Assembly (NCBI GenBank): GCA_030533445.1 | Contig: CM060081.1 | Location: 4,227,815-4,291,814, forward strand | DNA from: Cyprinodon diabolis | Taxonomy: Eukaryota; Chordata; Actinopteri; Cyprinodontiformes; Cyprinodontidae | DNA length: 64,000 nt | Direction: 5' to 3' | Shown: positions 34,201 through 44,444 of the stretch, one piece after another | How positions within the stretch are numbered: the first letter of the stretch is position 1 | Layout: each line of letters begins with the position of its first letter | Program-made: the position numbers and the translations under genes | The notes under the pieces: generated by a model | The model's input: only the letters and a program-made list of their open reading frames with translations | Told to the model about the DNA's origin: nothing | Databases searched by the model: none

Positions 34201-34715
34201 AGGTTAGATGTCTCTAGATTAGATCTACTGCTTTAGGTTAGATGTCTCTAGCTTATATCTACCTCTTTAGGTTACATGTCTCTAGCTTAGATCTAGATCT
34301 ACTTCTTTAGGTTAGATGTCTCTACCCTAGATCTACCTCTTTAGATTTGATGTTTCTAGCTTAGATCTGCCACTCTAGGTTAGATGTCTCTACCCTAGAT
34401 CTACCTCTTTAGGTTTGATGTTTCTAGCTTAGATCTGCCACTCTAGGTTAGATGTCTCTACCCTAGATCTACCTCTTTAGGTTTGATGTCTCTTACTTAG
34501 ATCTACCGCTTTAACTTAGATGTCTCTACCCTAGATCTACTTCTTTAGGTTAGATGTCTCTAGATTAGATCTACCTCTTTAGGTTAGATGTCTCTATCTG
34601 AGATCTGCCTCTCTAGGTTAGATGTCTCTACCTTAGATCTGCCTCTCTAGGTTAGATGTCTCTAGCTTAGCTCTCCCTCTTTAGGTCAGATGTTCCTATC
34701 TCACATCTACTTGCT
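31270..34715. repeat. 34-bp minisatellite with higher-order repeats
   Basis: About 100 units of 34 bp (for example GGTTAGATGTATCTAGCTTA then GATCTACCTCTTTA). Nearly every unit holds AGATCT. Variant units recur in fixed order. The marker GTCATATG appears at 31701, 32075, 32381, 32755, 33061, 33435 and 33741, so spacings alternate 374 and 306 bp (11 and 9 units), giving a 680-bp (20-unit) super-repeat three times. The edges are more diverged. A short L2 tail interrupts the array at about 33757. Confidence 0.95.
33757..33834 (+). mobile_element. very short L2 3' tail inside the minisatellite
   Basis: AAAGTGCCTTGAGATGACAT through ATATAAATAAACTGAATTGA, only about 78 bp. ATGTA borders both sides and may be the target duplication. 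The array phase differs across it. Confidence 0.85.
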
Positions 34716-34984
34716 CAAGCAGATCAGCTACCCTCAGGGCCATCGTCTTCTGCTGGGGTCTGAGCTCCAAATACTATTATATCTTCATGTCAATAAGACT
34801 TTATGATTGTGGTTTCGTCTCCCTGTGAGTCTATACAGGTTCAAATATGGCATCAGCAACAGAAAACTAGCCAGGATTTATATAATTATGGGTTTAAGAA
34901 AAAAACTGATTATGTCAAATATTGCAACAGTCCCTTAAATGATATTTATGTCAATTTAAAATAATAATATTGAGATATTTCATG

Positions 34985-35400
34985 AGGAAGTATGGACACC
35001 TGAACCTCAGGAATAAAGGGCACGCCTTTGAAGACCAAACAGTTCAGATTTTGCACAAATGGTTTGAAAGAGGGGTAAAGAAGCTGGTTTAATTTTGCAA
35101 GTATGAATAACTAGAACTCCTGGAACTCATTCCAAATAAATAACATAAGACCACTTGTTATGATAGAAATGGCCAAACACATAACTAATACACAACCAAA
35201 GAGAGGAGATCGAAAGAACGACGGCTTGATCTCTAATTTGCATTGACTTGGATTGTGCTTAGGAGGACGGACCTCCATGCTGCTTAAAAACATAAGCGCT
35301 CCAACTACAGATTGATCTGATGAAGCAGACAGAAAGACAAAGACTCCTGGGTAGATGTAGGAACCTGCAGCATCCCAAAAAATTAAAAGAATAAAAGTCG
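34985..35400 (+). mobile_element. Penelope-like element fragment
   Basis: GGGCACGCCTTTGAAGACCA encodes NKGHAFEDQTVQILHKW, the conserved region near the GIY-YIG endonuclease C-terminus, then FERGVKK. Near 35310-35365, CAGATTGATCTGATGAAGCA and CTCCTGGGTAGATG resemble the element end seen at 56318. Strongly decayed. Confidence 0.6.
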
Positions 35401-35724
35401 GGTTGGTCTTCTAAGCCTGTTTTATTGTTGCCATGACCTGGATGAATGAGAATTTACAGAGGCATGTTCATTGCTTATAGTTCTATTTAAATTACACTGC
35501 TAAGGTTTAATGATGCAAACCTTGCCTGATCCCAGTCTAGCTATGCATAGGTGATCTTCTCTGAAACATTCTCGTCAAAGACCTGGAAGAAGTCCTGCAG
35601 GGCGGTGCCTCCACATTCAGTGGCACCAAGGGGTTAGACGTGCAATATAAAACCATAGTATTTGAGGACAATAGTCTTATTGTGGCAAAGGTCAAGTCCT
35701 CTGTGGAGAGCACATCACCATGTC

Positions 35725-35935
35725 TTCTGTTTCCTTGAACCCCAGTCACCCTCAGCAGATGGCCGCTCACACTGAGTCTTGTTCTGCTGGAGGTTTCTTC
35801 CCGTCAAAAGGGAGTTTTTCCTCTCCACTGTCACTACAATCAACTGGTTTTCCTTAGACAGAAAACAATGAATCAATGTGACTGGATGATCTGGTGAACC
35901 ATAAAGTACCTTGAGATGACATGTGTTGTGACTGA
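35725..35935 (+). mobile_element. L2-clade LINE, 3' end fragment
   Basis: From CCTTGAACCCCAGTCACCCT to CCTTGAGATGACATGTGTTG; the final hairpin and tail are missing. Confidence 0.75.
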
Positions 35936-36059
35936 TAATGGACTCTTGAAAAGATAGGAAACTTTTCTCTGAATGAATTCACCTAAAAAGCACCACAGGT
36001 AAGAATAAAAACAGATTCTTTCCTTGTGAGTTTTTAGATAATCCCTTTTTCACCATTCT

Positions 36060-36690
36060 TTCTCATTGTATCTCTATTCTCCCACTCTGTATTATCTGTT
36101 AGTTCAATCTCTAACGTTCTGCTCTCTCTGCTTTTTCTCATAGTAGCTTCATCTGGTCTGTTTGGCTGTGACTCCATCCTGGAGAGAAATATCAGCTGTG
36201 CTGCTGCCATCAACAGCTTTGTTTTTAGATGTTGGAGATCGGCTTGTTTTCCAGTGTAGTCCTGTTTCTCTGACTGTGACTAACTGTTGTGCTCTCTTCA
36301 TCCTCTGACATGGGAGCTGGCTTGGACCAAGTCTGCCTGGCTGTGTGTTTCCTGGACGGGGCGCCTTTAACAGCTGCTTTCTGTATCTCTGCTTCTGTTT
36401 CCTTGAACCCCAGTCGGCCTCAGCAGATGGCCGCTCACACTGAGCCTGGTTCTGCTGGAGGTTTCTTCCTGTTAAAAGGGAGTTTTTCCTCTCCACTGTC
36501 GCTACAAGCATGCTTAGTGTGAGGGATTGCTAATGAGTTGATGCAATCAACTGGTTTTCCTTAGATAGAAAACTTTGAATCAATTTGACTGGATGATCTG
36601 GTTGAATTGTAAAGTGACTTGAGATGACATTAATGGCATGAATTGCCACTATAGAAACAAACTGAATTATATTGAATTAAAATTTACATC
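36060..36690 (+). mobile_element. L2-clade LINE, 3' end fragment
   Basis: Starts near TCTATTCTCCCACTCTGTAT like the 27.6-kb copy, continues through the full 3' UTR and ends in ATAGAAACAAACTGAATTAT. Confidence 0.85.
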
Positions 36691-38194
36691 TTACAGACAA
36701 AGACATCAAAAACACAGTAAGTCTTTAGTCATTTATTAGAGGTCGCAGAGATGAACTGGATCCAAATATTGACGTAATATTAAAATAATATTCAACAGGC
36801 AGAGAGTAGAGAAGGATGTCAGCTAGATGTTTCCAGAGAGATCCACAGTTAAAAGGTTTTATTTTAATAATTTCATACTAACATAAAAACAGTGCAGAGA
36901 AAATCAGGACATTTCATTAAAAATCTAATTATTTATAATTACTGACTTAGAAGGTTAATATAGTAATTTTGTATCCTTTGAAGAGATTAAATGATTATTT
37001 ACAGGTGGAAAGATCGAAGAATAAAGTTTCATTTATTTACTGGTGGATTGAATGGTATGCTTTGGGTCACCGTTATATGTTGGTGATGATTCTCAGTGAT
37101 CCAGGTCATAGTTATTCCAAAAAAATCCTCCACTGGATGTTGTTTTCCAAGTTTGAAGAGGAAAAGGAAGCTTTTTCACTTCAAAATCTCAGAAATAGCC
37201 TTAAACTCCAGGCTTATAGAGTAGCTCAAACTATCATTGCTATGTATAACTTAGGTGTTTATTTATTTTTTCCTGTACAACCTGGAAAAATGCTTCATTC
37301 TGGTGGTGTCTGGGATGTTGAGCGAGCAGGGTCACCTTGTCACATAGAACAATATCCTTAAGGAAAATTAAGTTCATTTGAAATTTTCTCATTGTAATTT
37401 TTAACATTTTATTTTTAAAGTTCACTTGTAATTCACAGAAAATTTGGATGGAAACAGTATTTATGACACAGCTGTGGGCCCTGTGACCATGCTGTATAGG
37501 AGACTTCTGTAAGCATCCTGCGGTCTCCTATTGAGGTAAAACTTCCTCGGACAGTCGGATCATAGTATAGTTGATGCTGTTTCTTTAAAATGATTTACTG
37601 GACTAAAGTACAACTCTATTGATCTGCTATAGTGTTCAATCTCACTCCAACATTGATTAAAGCTTCAGACTAAATGTGGTCAATTAAAGCAGAAAAAATG
37701 TTTAATTCGAGCCCCACACTCTGGGTCTCTGAGCAAAGACGCTTTCTCTATTGTGAAATCAATAAAGTTAAAATTATTTTTATCATTATTGTAATTGTAA
37801 TTGTAATAATTAAAATTAAAACAGAACCAGCCTCAGAAAAGATATCAGAATTAATACTTAAATAACGTCCACTTAAAGTTTTATACGTCTGGGAAATTTG
37901 AATAATTCTCAGAGGTGGAAAAAAACAAAACAAAGACCTGATTTATTACTCATATCTTCATAACTACACTAATTGGAAAATATAAATTTTCTTAGCATTT
38001 TTTATTGATTAATTCATTATTGTGGGATTGCTGAAATCGACAGTAAATAGTTAAGAAAATAAAACTTTCCTAAAGTTTCTAAATGTTTATGACAGAATTT
38101 TGTTACATGAAGAATGAGGCATTTTGTATCCTCCATTCTGACATCTAGTGTAATGTTAGGATAATTATAACAAATAATATTCAGTTAAAGATTC
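36691..38194. other. mostly unrecognised; small Penelope-type patch
   Basis: At 37080-37130, TGATTCTCAGTGATCCAGGT and GTTATTCCAAAAAA match 10690-10740; this pair looks like an element end common in fish. The rest shows no supported feature. Confidence 0.35.
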
Positions 38195-38565
38195 TATTCA
38201 ATTCAGTTTATTTCTATAGCGCCAATTCACAAAACATTTCATCGCAAGGAACTTGAGTTACTACAGTTCACCAGATCATCCAGTCAGATTGATTCGAAGT
38301 TTTCTTTCTAAAGAAAACCAGTTGATTGCATCGACTCATTGACTCAAATGCAATCCCTCACACTAAGCATGCTTGTAGCGACAGTGGAGAGGAAAAACTC
38401 CCTTTAAACAGGAAGAAACCTCCAGTAGAACCAGGCTCAGTGTGAGCGGCCATCTGCTGAGGCCGACTGGGGTTCAAAGAGACAGAAGCAAACAGAAAAA
38501 GAAGCAGAGATACAAAAGGCAACTGTAAAAGGCGACCCCATCCAGGAAACACGCAATTCAAACTG
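38195..38565 (-). mobile_element. L2-clade LINE, 3' end fragment (reverse)
   Basis: Reversed tail ATTCAATTCAGTTTATTTCT at the left, then reversed UTR to CCATCCAGGAAACACGCA. Confidence 0.85.
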
Positions 38566-39029
38566 TAAGAACATATCTGCTGGTTAGAATCCTGTTTCGA
38601 ACTTTAGCTACCAAAACATTTTGGAAGACAACCTAAATATTCTTATTCCGTTCGGTTTCAGACATAAGCTGCGTTTGCTGTTCTCTGATAACTAAAGCAT
38701 TAAAGAAACTTTTCAGAAAAAAATGAACTTTTTCATGAAAAAGTGAAGAAATATCTGCAGTTCTAAAAAGGTATAGTTGGACAAATTCTCTGTAGAATAT
38801 TTCTGTAGTTATAAACAGACGCTGCAAGAACGAAAGCCTTTCTTCATCAAAGCTTCGGCTAAAAGCACAATGATGTAGACATGAAACAAGACAACAGCAC
38901 CACCCACAGAGCATCAAACCCAGAACATGCCAAACATCACTCATATGATTTCTTTTGATAGTAGACTAGCTCTGCATCACAATACGAAACAAACTCACCC
39001 ACACTATTTGTCTCCATATCTCTTTTCAG

Positions 39030-39330
39030 ACCGCAAAACATGGCCACAGACTCTGACTTTTCCCTTCTCAGAGAAACATCCACAGCAGAGCAGGGAGAGA
39101 CAAACGCTGACAGTTCAGAGGAGGAGACAGAGGGAGAGATGTGGACTGCTGAGCACTCTGGGAATACAGTGGTGATGATAAGAGATGACTGCCGCTTACG
39201 CTACAACCACTCAACCCCCAAGAGGAGAGAGAGAGAGAGAGAGAGACAGAGAGAGGTACACACACTGAGGAATGAGAAAGGGAAGGTTAAGCCTTGTGGA
39301 GAGAGAAAGTGTTCAGAAATATGCAGATAA
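39030..39330 (+). other. candidate first coding exon, unassigned
   Basis: A strong acceptor (pyrimidine tract ending ctcttttcag) is followed ten bases later by an ATG in good context (A at -3, G at +4) at 39040. The frame runs 96 codons to 39330: MATDSDFSLLRETSTAEQGE, then an acidic SSEEETEGEMW, then VVMIRDDCRLRYNHSTPKR and a GA-repeat-encoded RERERE run. A possible donor is GAG|gtacac near 39255. I do not recognise the protein. It runs opposite to grip2, so it would belong to a separate gene; chance remains possible. Confidence 0.3.
39225..39256 (+). repeat. (GA)n microsatellite
   Basis: Short run of GA repeats within the candidate exon above. Confidence 0.85.
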
Positions 39331-39459
39331 AAGAAGCTAAGAGTATGTGGGTGAGTGAAGAAACGTGATGAAATAAGAAGGATTAGACAGGCAGCGATGA
39401 ATTGGTTATTTTTAGAAGAAAAAAAACAGGAATGACACATCTTCTGTCATTTTCCTTAA

Positions 39460-40285
39460 AGGAAAAGTCCGGTGAGCAAGGAATAATTAGTGGTTCTTTA
39501 TTTATACCTAAAACGAATATGTTTACAGTGATTTTGTATATATATATTGATATATATATAAATATATTAAGTGTTAATCATTGAAAAAATAAAAACAATA
39601 TTTTTTTCGCCCCGATCACCGAGTCTGGGAGCGGCCCTTTCCGCCCAAATATAGTAGCCCCTCCCTCCTGCCATCTTCCAGCAGTGACGTCACGGTGCGG
39701 TAAGCCTAGCGCCATTCTCCCCGCTTTACAAGCAAAATCAAACGGGAACTACTAGACACATCTGCAATCAGCAACAATTATTGAAGATTTCCAGAGGACT
39801 TCACCATTGAAATTCACCAGAGCTATAGTGAAACTGACAATGCCCACGTGCATGGCAGCTGGATGCTGGAATACATCGGGTAAAAGTGAAAAAAAGAGTT
39901 ATTCCGCCTTTCCGATTCCTGATCCTCCACGGACGGGTTGGTCGTTGGATCGCCAACTTGAAGAGGAAGGATTTGCCATCGAACTTCTGGCCAGAAAAAA
40001 ACCCGTAATATGTAGCCAACATTTGGAAATAGAATGTTTTCAAGATGACTTGGATAATAGCGCGTTGTGACAAACACCAGATACAGCACTGGGACTTGAT
40101 CAACAGCCGATACCGCACCGTGACGTCACAAACCAGTAGGTGGCAGTAGTGTTCTTTGACAACAATGGATGCCTCCAGTAAAGAACATTAAAATGAAAAT
40201 GACTCTGAATTAAAAACACTAATCATTTATTGAACAGTTTGTAATAATTTCATATTTAAAGTACTTTCAGAGGTTTGAATTCTGG
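39460..40285 (+). mobile_element. Kolobok-like THAP family copy 3 (best preserved)
   Basis: TTAA at 39456-39459 precedes the terminal repeat AGGAAAAGTCCGGTGAGCAA. AGTGACGTCACGGTGCGGTA and its inverse (ACCGCACCGTGACGTCAC) lie symmetrically at 39684 and 40110, forming subterminal inverted repeats around a single-exon THAP frame. The right side matches the fragment at 21604-21735 but stops short of the terminal repeat at GAATTCTG. Confidence 0.8.
39840..40070 (+). CDS. THAP zinc-finger protein fragment of a transposon
   Basis: 76 codons from ATG to stop. It has the C2CH THAP pattern: C4, C9 (MPTCMAAGC), F24-P25, W34 and C58-x2-H61 (VICSQHLE), then F67. THAP domains are DNA-binding zinc fingers found in P- and Kolobok-type transposases and in host proteins derived from them. 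The frame ends at LDNSAL, just before the position where the usual C-terminal AVPxxF box would stand, and no nuclease follows. Thus it is at most a lone DNA-binding domain. Whether it is expressed is unknown. Confidence 0.6.
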   Translation: MPTCMAAGCWNTSGKSEKKSYSAFPIPDPPRTGWSLDRQLEEEGFAIELLARKKPVICSQHLEIECFQDDLDNSAL

Positions 40286-40697
40286 AACGTCAGGAATTTT
40301 GGGCCCCATGAAAGACAATGATATTGGGTCTCCCCCTCAAAACAACACAGACAGGCTAAAGTTAGCCCTGGCCGCGGTTCAACTCGGAGGTCCGCTTGTT
40401 GATGTGGTTCTCTCAATACCAGAACTTTTTTTTATATCACGCACTAAATCATTAAATGGGCCATATAGTGACCCCTTAAATGACCTTAAAACATACTTGT
40501 ATTGAACAACAGCAACAGAAAAGAGAACTTTAAACTTAAGTAAAGTAAGTAAGTAAACTTTATTTGTATAGCACTTTTCACAGACGAAGTCACAAAGTGT
40601 TTCACATGATAACATAAAAACAACACAAGTAAAAACAGAACTTAATAGCATGCCGCAGTGCATGCTGGGACAGCTGTCAATCTCAAGAACGGACAAA
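40286..40697. repeat. mixed repeat remnants including a LINE/SINE tail (reverse)
   Basis: GGAATTTTGGGCCCCATGAA at 40293 resembles patches near 7840 and 11740 (an unclassified GGGCCC-bearing repeat). At 40540-40605, AAGTAAGTAAACTTTATTTG and TATAGCACTTTTCACAGA form a reversed L2-like tail. Confidence 0.45.
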
Positions 40698-41079
40698 CAG
40701 TGTTGCCAACTCCTCAGTAAGGAAAGTAGCTATCGGCTGTGCTACAAGTCACTAGAAGTCGCTGAATGACGTCATTGCCTAATTTGCATATATATTTTTT
40801 CCAACTTTTTTTTTTACTTTTTCTTTTTTCCCTTGGGGTCCATAAAGGAGCTTAACAAGCATGGTAAAACATGAACATTTTCAACCATACATTTTTTTTT
40901 TACATTACATTAACAACAAAAAAATCTAAAGGGAACAAAAAAAGAGGCGCCCCACGGCAGACACCAGACACCAGAAAAAACGGCAGATTTGTCGCTAGTC
41001 GCTTTTTTGTAAAAGAGTCGCTGGAGGGGTCTGAAAAGTCACTAATTATAGCGACAAAGTCGCTGGGTTGGCAACACTG
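40698..41079. mobile_element. non-autonomous hAT element
   Basis: A 382-bp element with perfect 13-bp ends CAGTGTTGCCAAC / GTTGGCAACACTG. The flanking 8 bp are CGGACAAA (40690-40697) and CGGACAAG (41080-41087), a 7-of-8 match that fits a hAT duplication. No transposase. Decayed relatives occur at 12150 and 26060. Confidence 0.88.
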
Positions 41080-41966
41080 CGGACAAGTCTGCTCTGATGC
41101 ATGCTGGGTAAAGAGGGAGGGGCGACAAAAACATCTGGGGACTTTGTCCGTTCTCATTCTTGTGAATTGGAACATACTAGGGCTGAGGCTGATGCCGTTT
41201 CACGAGCACATGAGAACGCACAAGTACACAGATTGAGAAACGGCCATTATTATGTTGCTCACCTGTCACTCGGACAGGGAGGGGGGTGGGGAGGGGCTGA
41301 AGCAATGGGGATGCTGCTGGTGGATCATTTATTTACACGATGAAGGAGGGAAAAAGACAATTATTTACTGTAAATATGCTGCTAAACATCTACTAGCGTT
41401 TAGATGATGCTAACCCTCTGATAACTATGGCGTTTTCCTGTTGCCCGGTCTGGTTGATAAGGGTAAATTCTCTGCACTGGGGGCCTCTGTGTTATTTACA
41501 GATGCGCAATAGACTCATTAAATGCTGGATTTATCCTGCTTTACTTTTTCTTGAAACCTAAAAACGAAACATAACAAAGTATTAAAAAACTTGCAGTCAT
41601 GCTCCGTTTCAGACACACCCAGATGGTCGGCATCATTATAGATGTGATTCCCCGCCGACATCGAGGAAGAATAACTAACTAGTTGTATCCAGCAGATCTT
41701 GTTTTACTAAACAGGTTAATAATCTATTTTTAATTTGAACTATTCAGTTAGCAAACCTCTCTGGAGAAATGAGGGGGGGTGGGGGGGTGGGGGGGGGAAC
41801 TGGGTCACGGTCTCACCTCTTTCTCCCTCCTTTCTGAAACCCAGACTTTGGGGCGCTGCATGTTTCAGCCACAGATGTTTTCACCACACCTCTGCTGATT
41901 TACACATTTCCTTGTTAATTTGTTTCTTTTGTTGTCACTACGTCAAATGATGTGCATTTAAGCCCT
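41080..41966. other. nothing recognised
   Basis: Unique-looking DNA, with a G-rich run (GGGGGGGTGGGGGGG-like) near 41771-41800. Confidence 0.4.
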
Positions 41967-44009
41967 GGTAGGTAGGTAGGTAGGTAGGTAGGTAGGTAGG
42001 TAGGTAGGTAGGTAGGTAGGTAGGTAGGTAGGTAGGTAGGTAGGTAGGTAGGTAGGTAGGTAGGTAGGTAGGTAGGTAGGTAGGTAGGTAGGTAGGTAGG
42101 TAGGTAGGTAGGTAGGTAGGTAGGTAGGTAGGTAGGTAGGTAGGTAGGTAGGTAGGTAGGTAGGTAGGTAGGTAGGTAGGTAGGTAGGTAGGTAGGTAGG
42201 TAGGTAGGTAGGTAGGTAGGTAGGTAGGTAGGTAGGTAGGTAGGTAGGTAGGTAGGTAGGTAGGTAGGTAGGTAGGTAGGTAGGTAGGTAGGTAGGTAGG
42301 TAGGTAGGTAGGTAGGTAGGTAGGTAGGTAGGTAGGTAGGTAGGTAGGTAGGTAGGTAGGTAGGTAGGTAGGTAGGTAGGTAGGTAGGTAGGTAGGTAGG
42401 TAGGTAGGTAGGTAGGTAGGTAGGTAGGTAGGTAGGTAGGTAGGTAGGTAGGTAGGTAGGTAGGTAGGTAGGTAGGTAGGTAGGTAGGTAGGTAGGTAGG
42501 TAGGTAGGTAGGTAGGTAGGTAGGTAGGTAGGTAGGTAGGTAGGTAGGTAGGTAGGTAGGTAGGTAGGTAGGTAGGTAGGTAGGTAGGTAGGTAGGTAGG
42601 TAGGTAGGTAGGTAGGTAGGTAGGTAGGTAGGTAGGTAGGTAGGTAGGTAGGTAGGTAGGTAGGTAGGTAGGTAGGTAGGTAGGTAGGTAGGTAGGTAGG
42701 TAGGTAGGTAGGTAGGTAGGTAGGTAGGTAGGTAGGTAGGTAGGTAGGTAGGTAGGTAGGTAGGTAGGTAGGTAGGTAGGTAGGTAGGTAGGTAGGTAGG
42801 TAGGTAGGTAGGTAGGTAGGTAGGTAGGTAGGTAGGTAGGTAGGTAGGTAGGTAGGTAGGTAGGTAGGTAGGTAGGTAGGTAGGTAGGTAGGTAGGTAGG
42901 TAGGTAGGTAGGTAGGTAGGTAGGTAGGTAGGTAGGTAGGTAGGTAGGTAGGTAGGTAGGTAGGTAGGTAGGTAGGTAGGTAGGTAGGTAGGTAGGTAGG
43001 TAGGTAGGTAGGTAGGTAGGTAGGTAGGTAGGTAGGTAGGTAGGTAGGTAGGTAGGTAGGTAGGTAGGTAGGTAGGTAGGTAGGTAGGTAGGTAGGTAGG
43101 TAGGTAGGTAGGTAGGTAGGTAGGTAGGTAGGTAGGTAGGTAGGTAGGTAGGTAGGTAGGTAGGTAGGTAGGTAGGTAGGTAGGTAGGTAGGTAGGTAGG
43201 TAGGTAGGTAGGTAGGTAGGTAGGTAGGTAGGTAGGTAGGTAGGTAGGTAGGTAGGTAGGTAGGTAGGTAGGTAGGTAGGTAGGTAGGTAGGTAGGTAGG
43301 TAGGTAGGTAGGTAGGTAGGTAGGTAGGTAGGTAGGTAGGTAGGTAGGTAGGTAGGTAGGTAGGTAGGTAGGTAGGTAGGTAGGTAGGTAGGTAGGTAGG
43401 TAGGTAGGTAGGTAGGTAGGTAGGTAGGTAGGTAGGTAGGTAGGTAGGTAGGTAGGTAGGTAGGTAGGTAGGTAGGTAGGTAGGTAGGTAGGTAGGTAGG
43501 TAGGTAGGTAGGTAGGTAGGTAGGTAGGTAGGTAGGTAGGTAGGTAGGTAGGTAGGTAGGTAGGTAGGTAGGTAGGTAGGTAGGTAGGTAGGTAGGTAGG
43601 TAGGTAGGTAGGTAGGTAGGTAGGTAGGTAGGTAGGTAGGTAGGTAGGTAGGTAGGTAGGTAGGTAGGTAGGTAGGTAGGTAGGTAGGTAGGTAGGTAGG
43701 TAGGTAGGTAGGTAGGTAGGTAGGTAGGTAGGTAGGTAGGTAGGTAGGTAGGTAGGTAGGTAGGTAGGTAGGTAGGTAGGTAGGTAGGTAGGTAGGTAGG
43801 TAGGTAGGTAGGTAGGTAGGTAGGTAGGTAGGTAGGTAGGTAGGTAGGTAGGTAGGTAGGTAGGTAGGTAGGTAGGTAGGTAGGTAGGTAGGTAGGTAGG
43901 TAGGTAGGTAGGTAGGTAGGTAGGTAGGTAGGTAGGTAGGTAGGTAGGTAGGTAGGTAGGTAGGTAGGTAGGTAGGTAGGTAGGTAGGTAGGTAGGTAGG
44001 TAGGTAGGT
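41967..44009. repeat. perfect (GGTA)n microsatellite, about 510 copies
   Basis: 2043 bp of GGTA repeated with no interruption that I could see. It is far longer than usual tetranucleotide loci. The length in the true genome may differ from the assembly. Confidence 0.99.
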
Positions 44010-44249
44010 TACTGAACTGTGAAATTCTCTAAGGTACTTTTTTTGAATACATTCCTCGTTTTATCCAATTTTTCTCATTTCAGGAAGTTGTCTATTTTCT
44101 CTTCTGAATTATAAAACATCAGGAAAGAAAAACAGCCATGACTACACTTACATATGTGGAGAATCTGTGGTGTAGCACAAATCCAGAACCTAATTTGTCT
44201 ACTGACTCAATGAGCAGAGAATCAGAGCATTTCCCTCTCACTCATAACT

Positions 44250-44278
44250 CCCCCCCCCACACACACACACACACACAA
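44250..44278 (+). repeat. (C)n(AC)n microsatellite
   Basis: CCCCCCCCC followed by ACACACACACACACACAC. Confidence 0.9.
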
Positions 44279-44444
44279 TCCAATGCATGTGGTTTTCCCT
44301 ACCCTGCCTGACCTAAATTAGTCTCAGACTGTAAAGACCCCACATGTTTATATTAGCTTCTTTAGTTTATGTAGAACCTAGACTGGCTATAAACCTAATA
44401 GAAATATATAATATTTAATGTTACTAAATTAGCCCATGTAGTAT

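Noticed and set aside
31270..34715. Regular repeat considered as a CRISPR-like array
   Set aside because: Units are contiguous without unique spacers, and the genome is eukaryotic.
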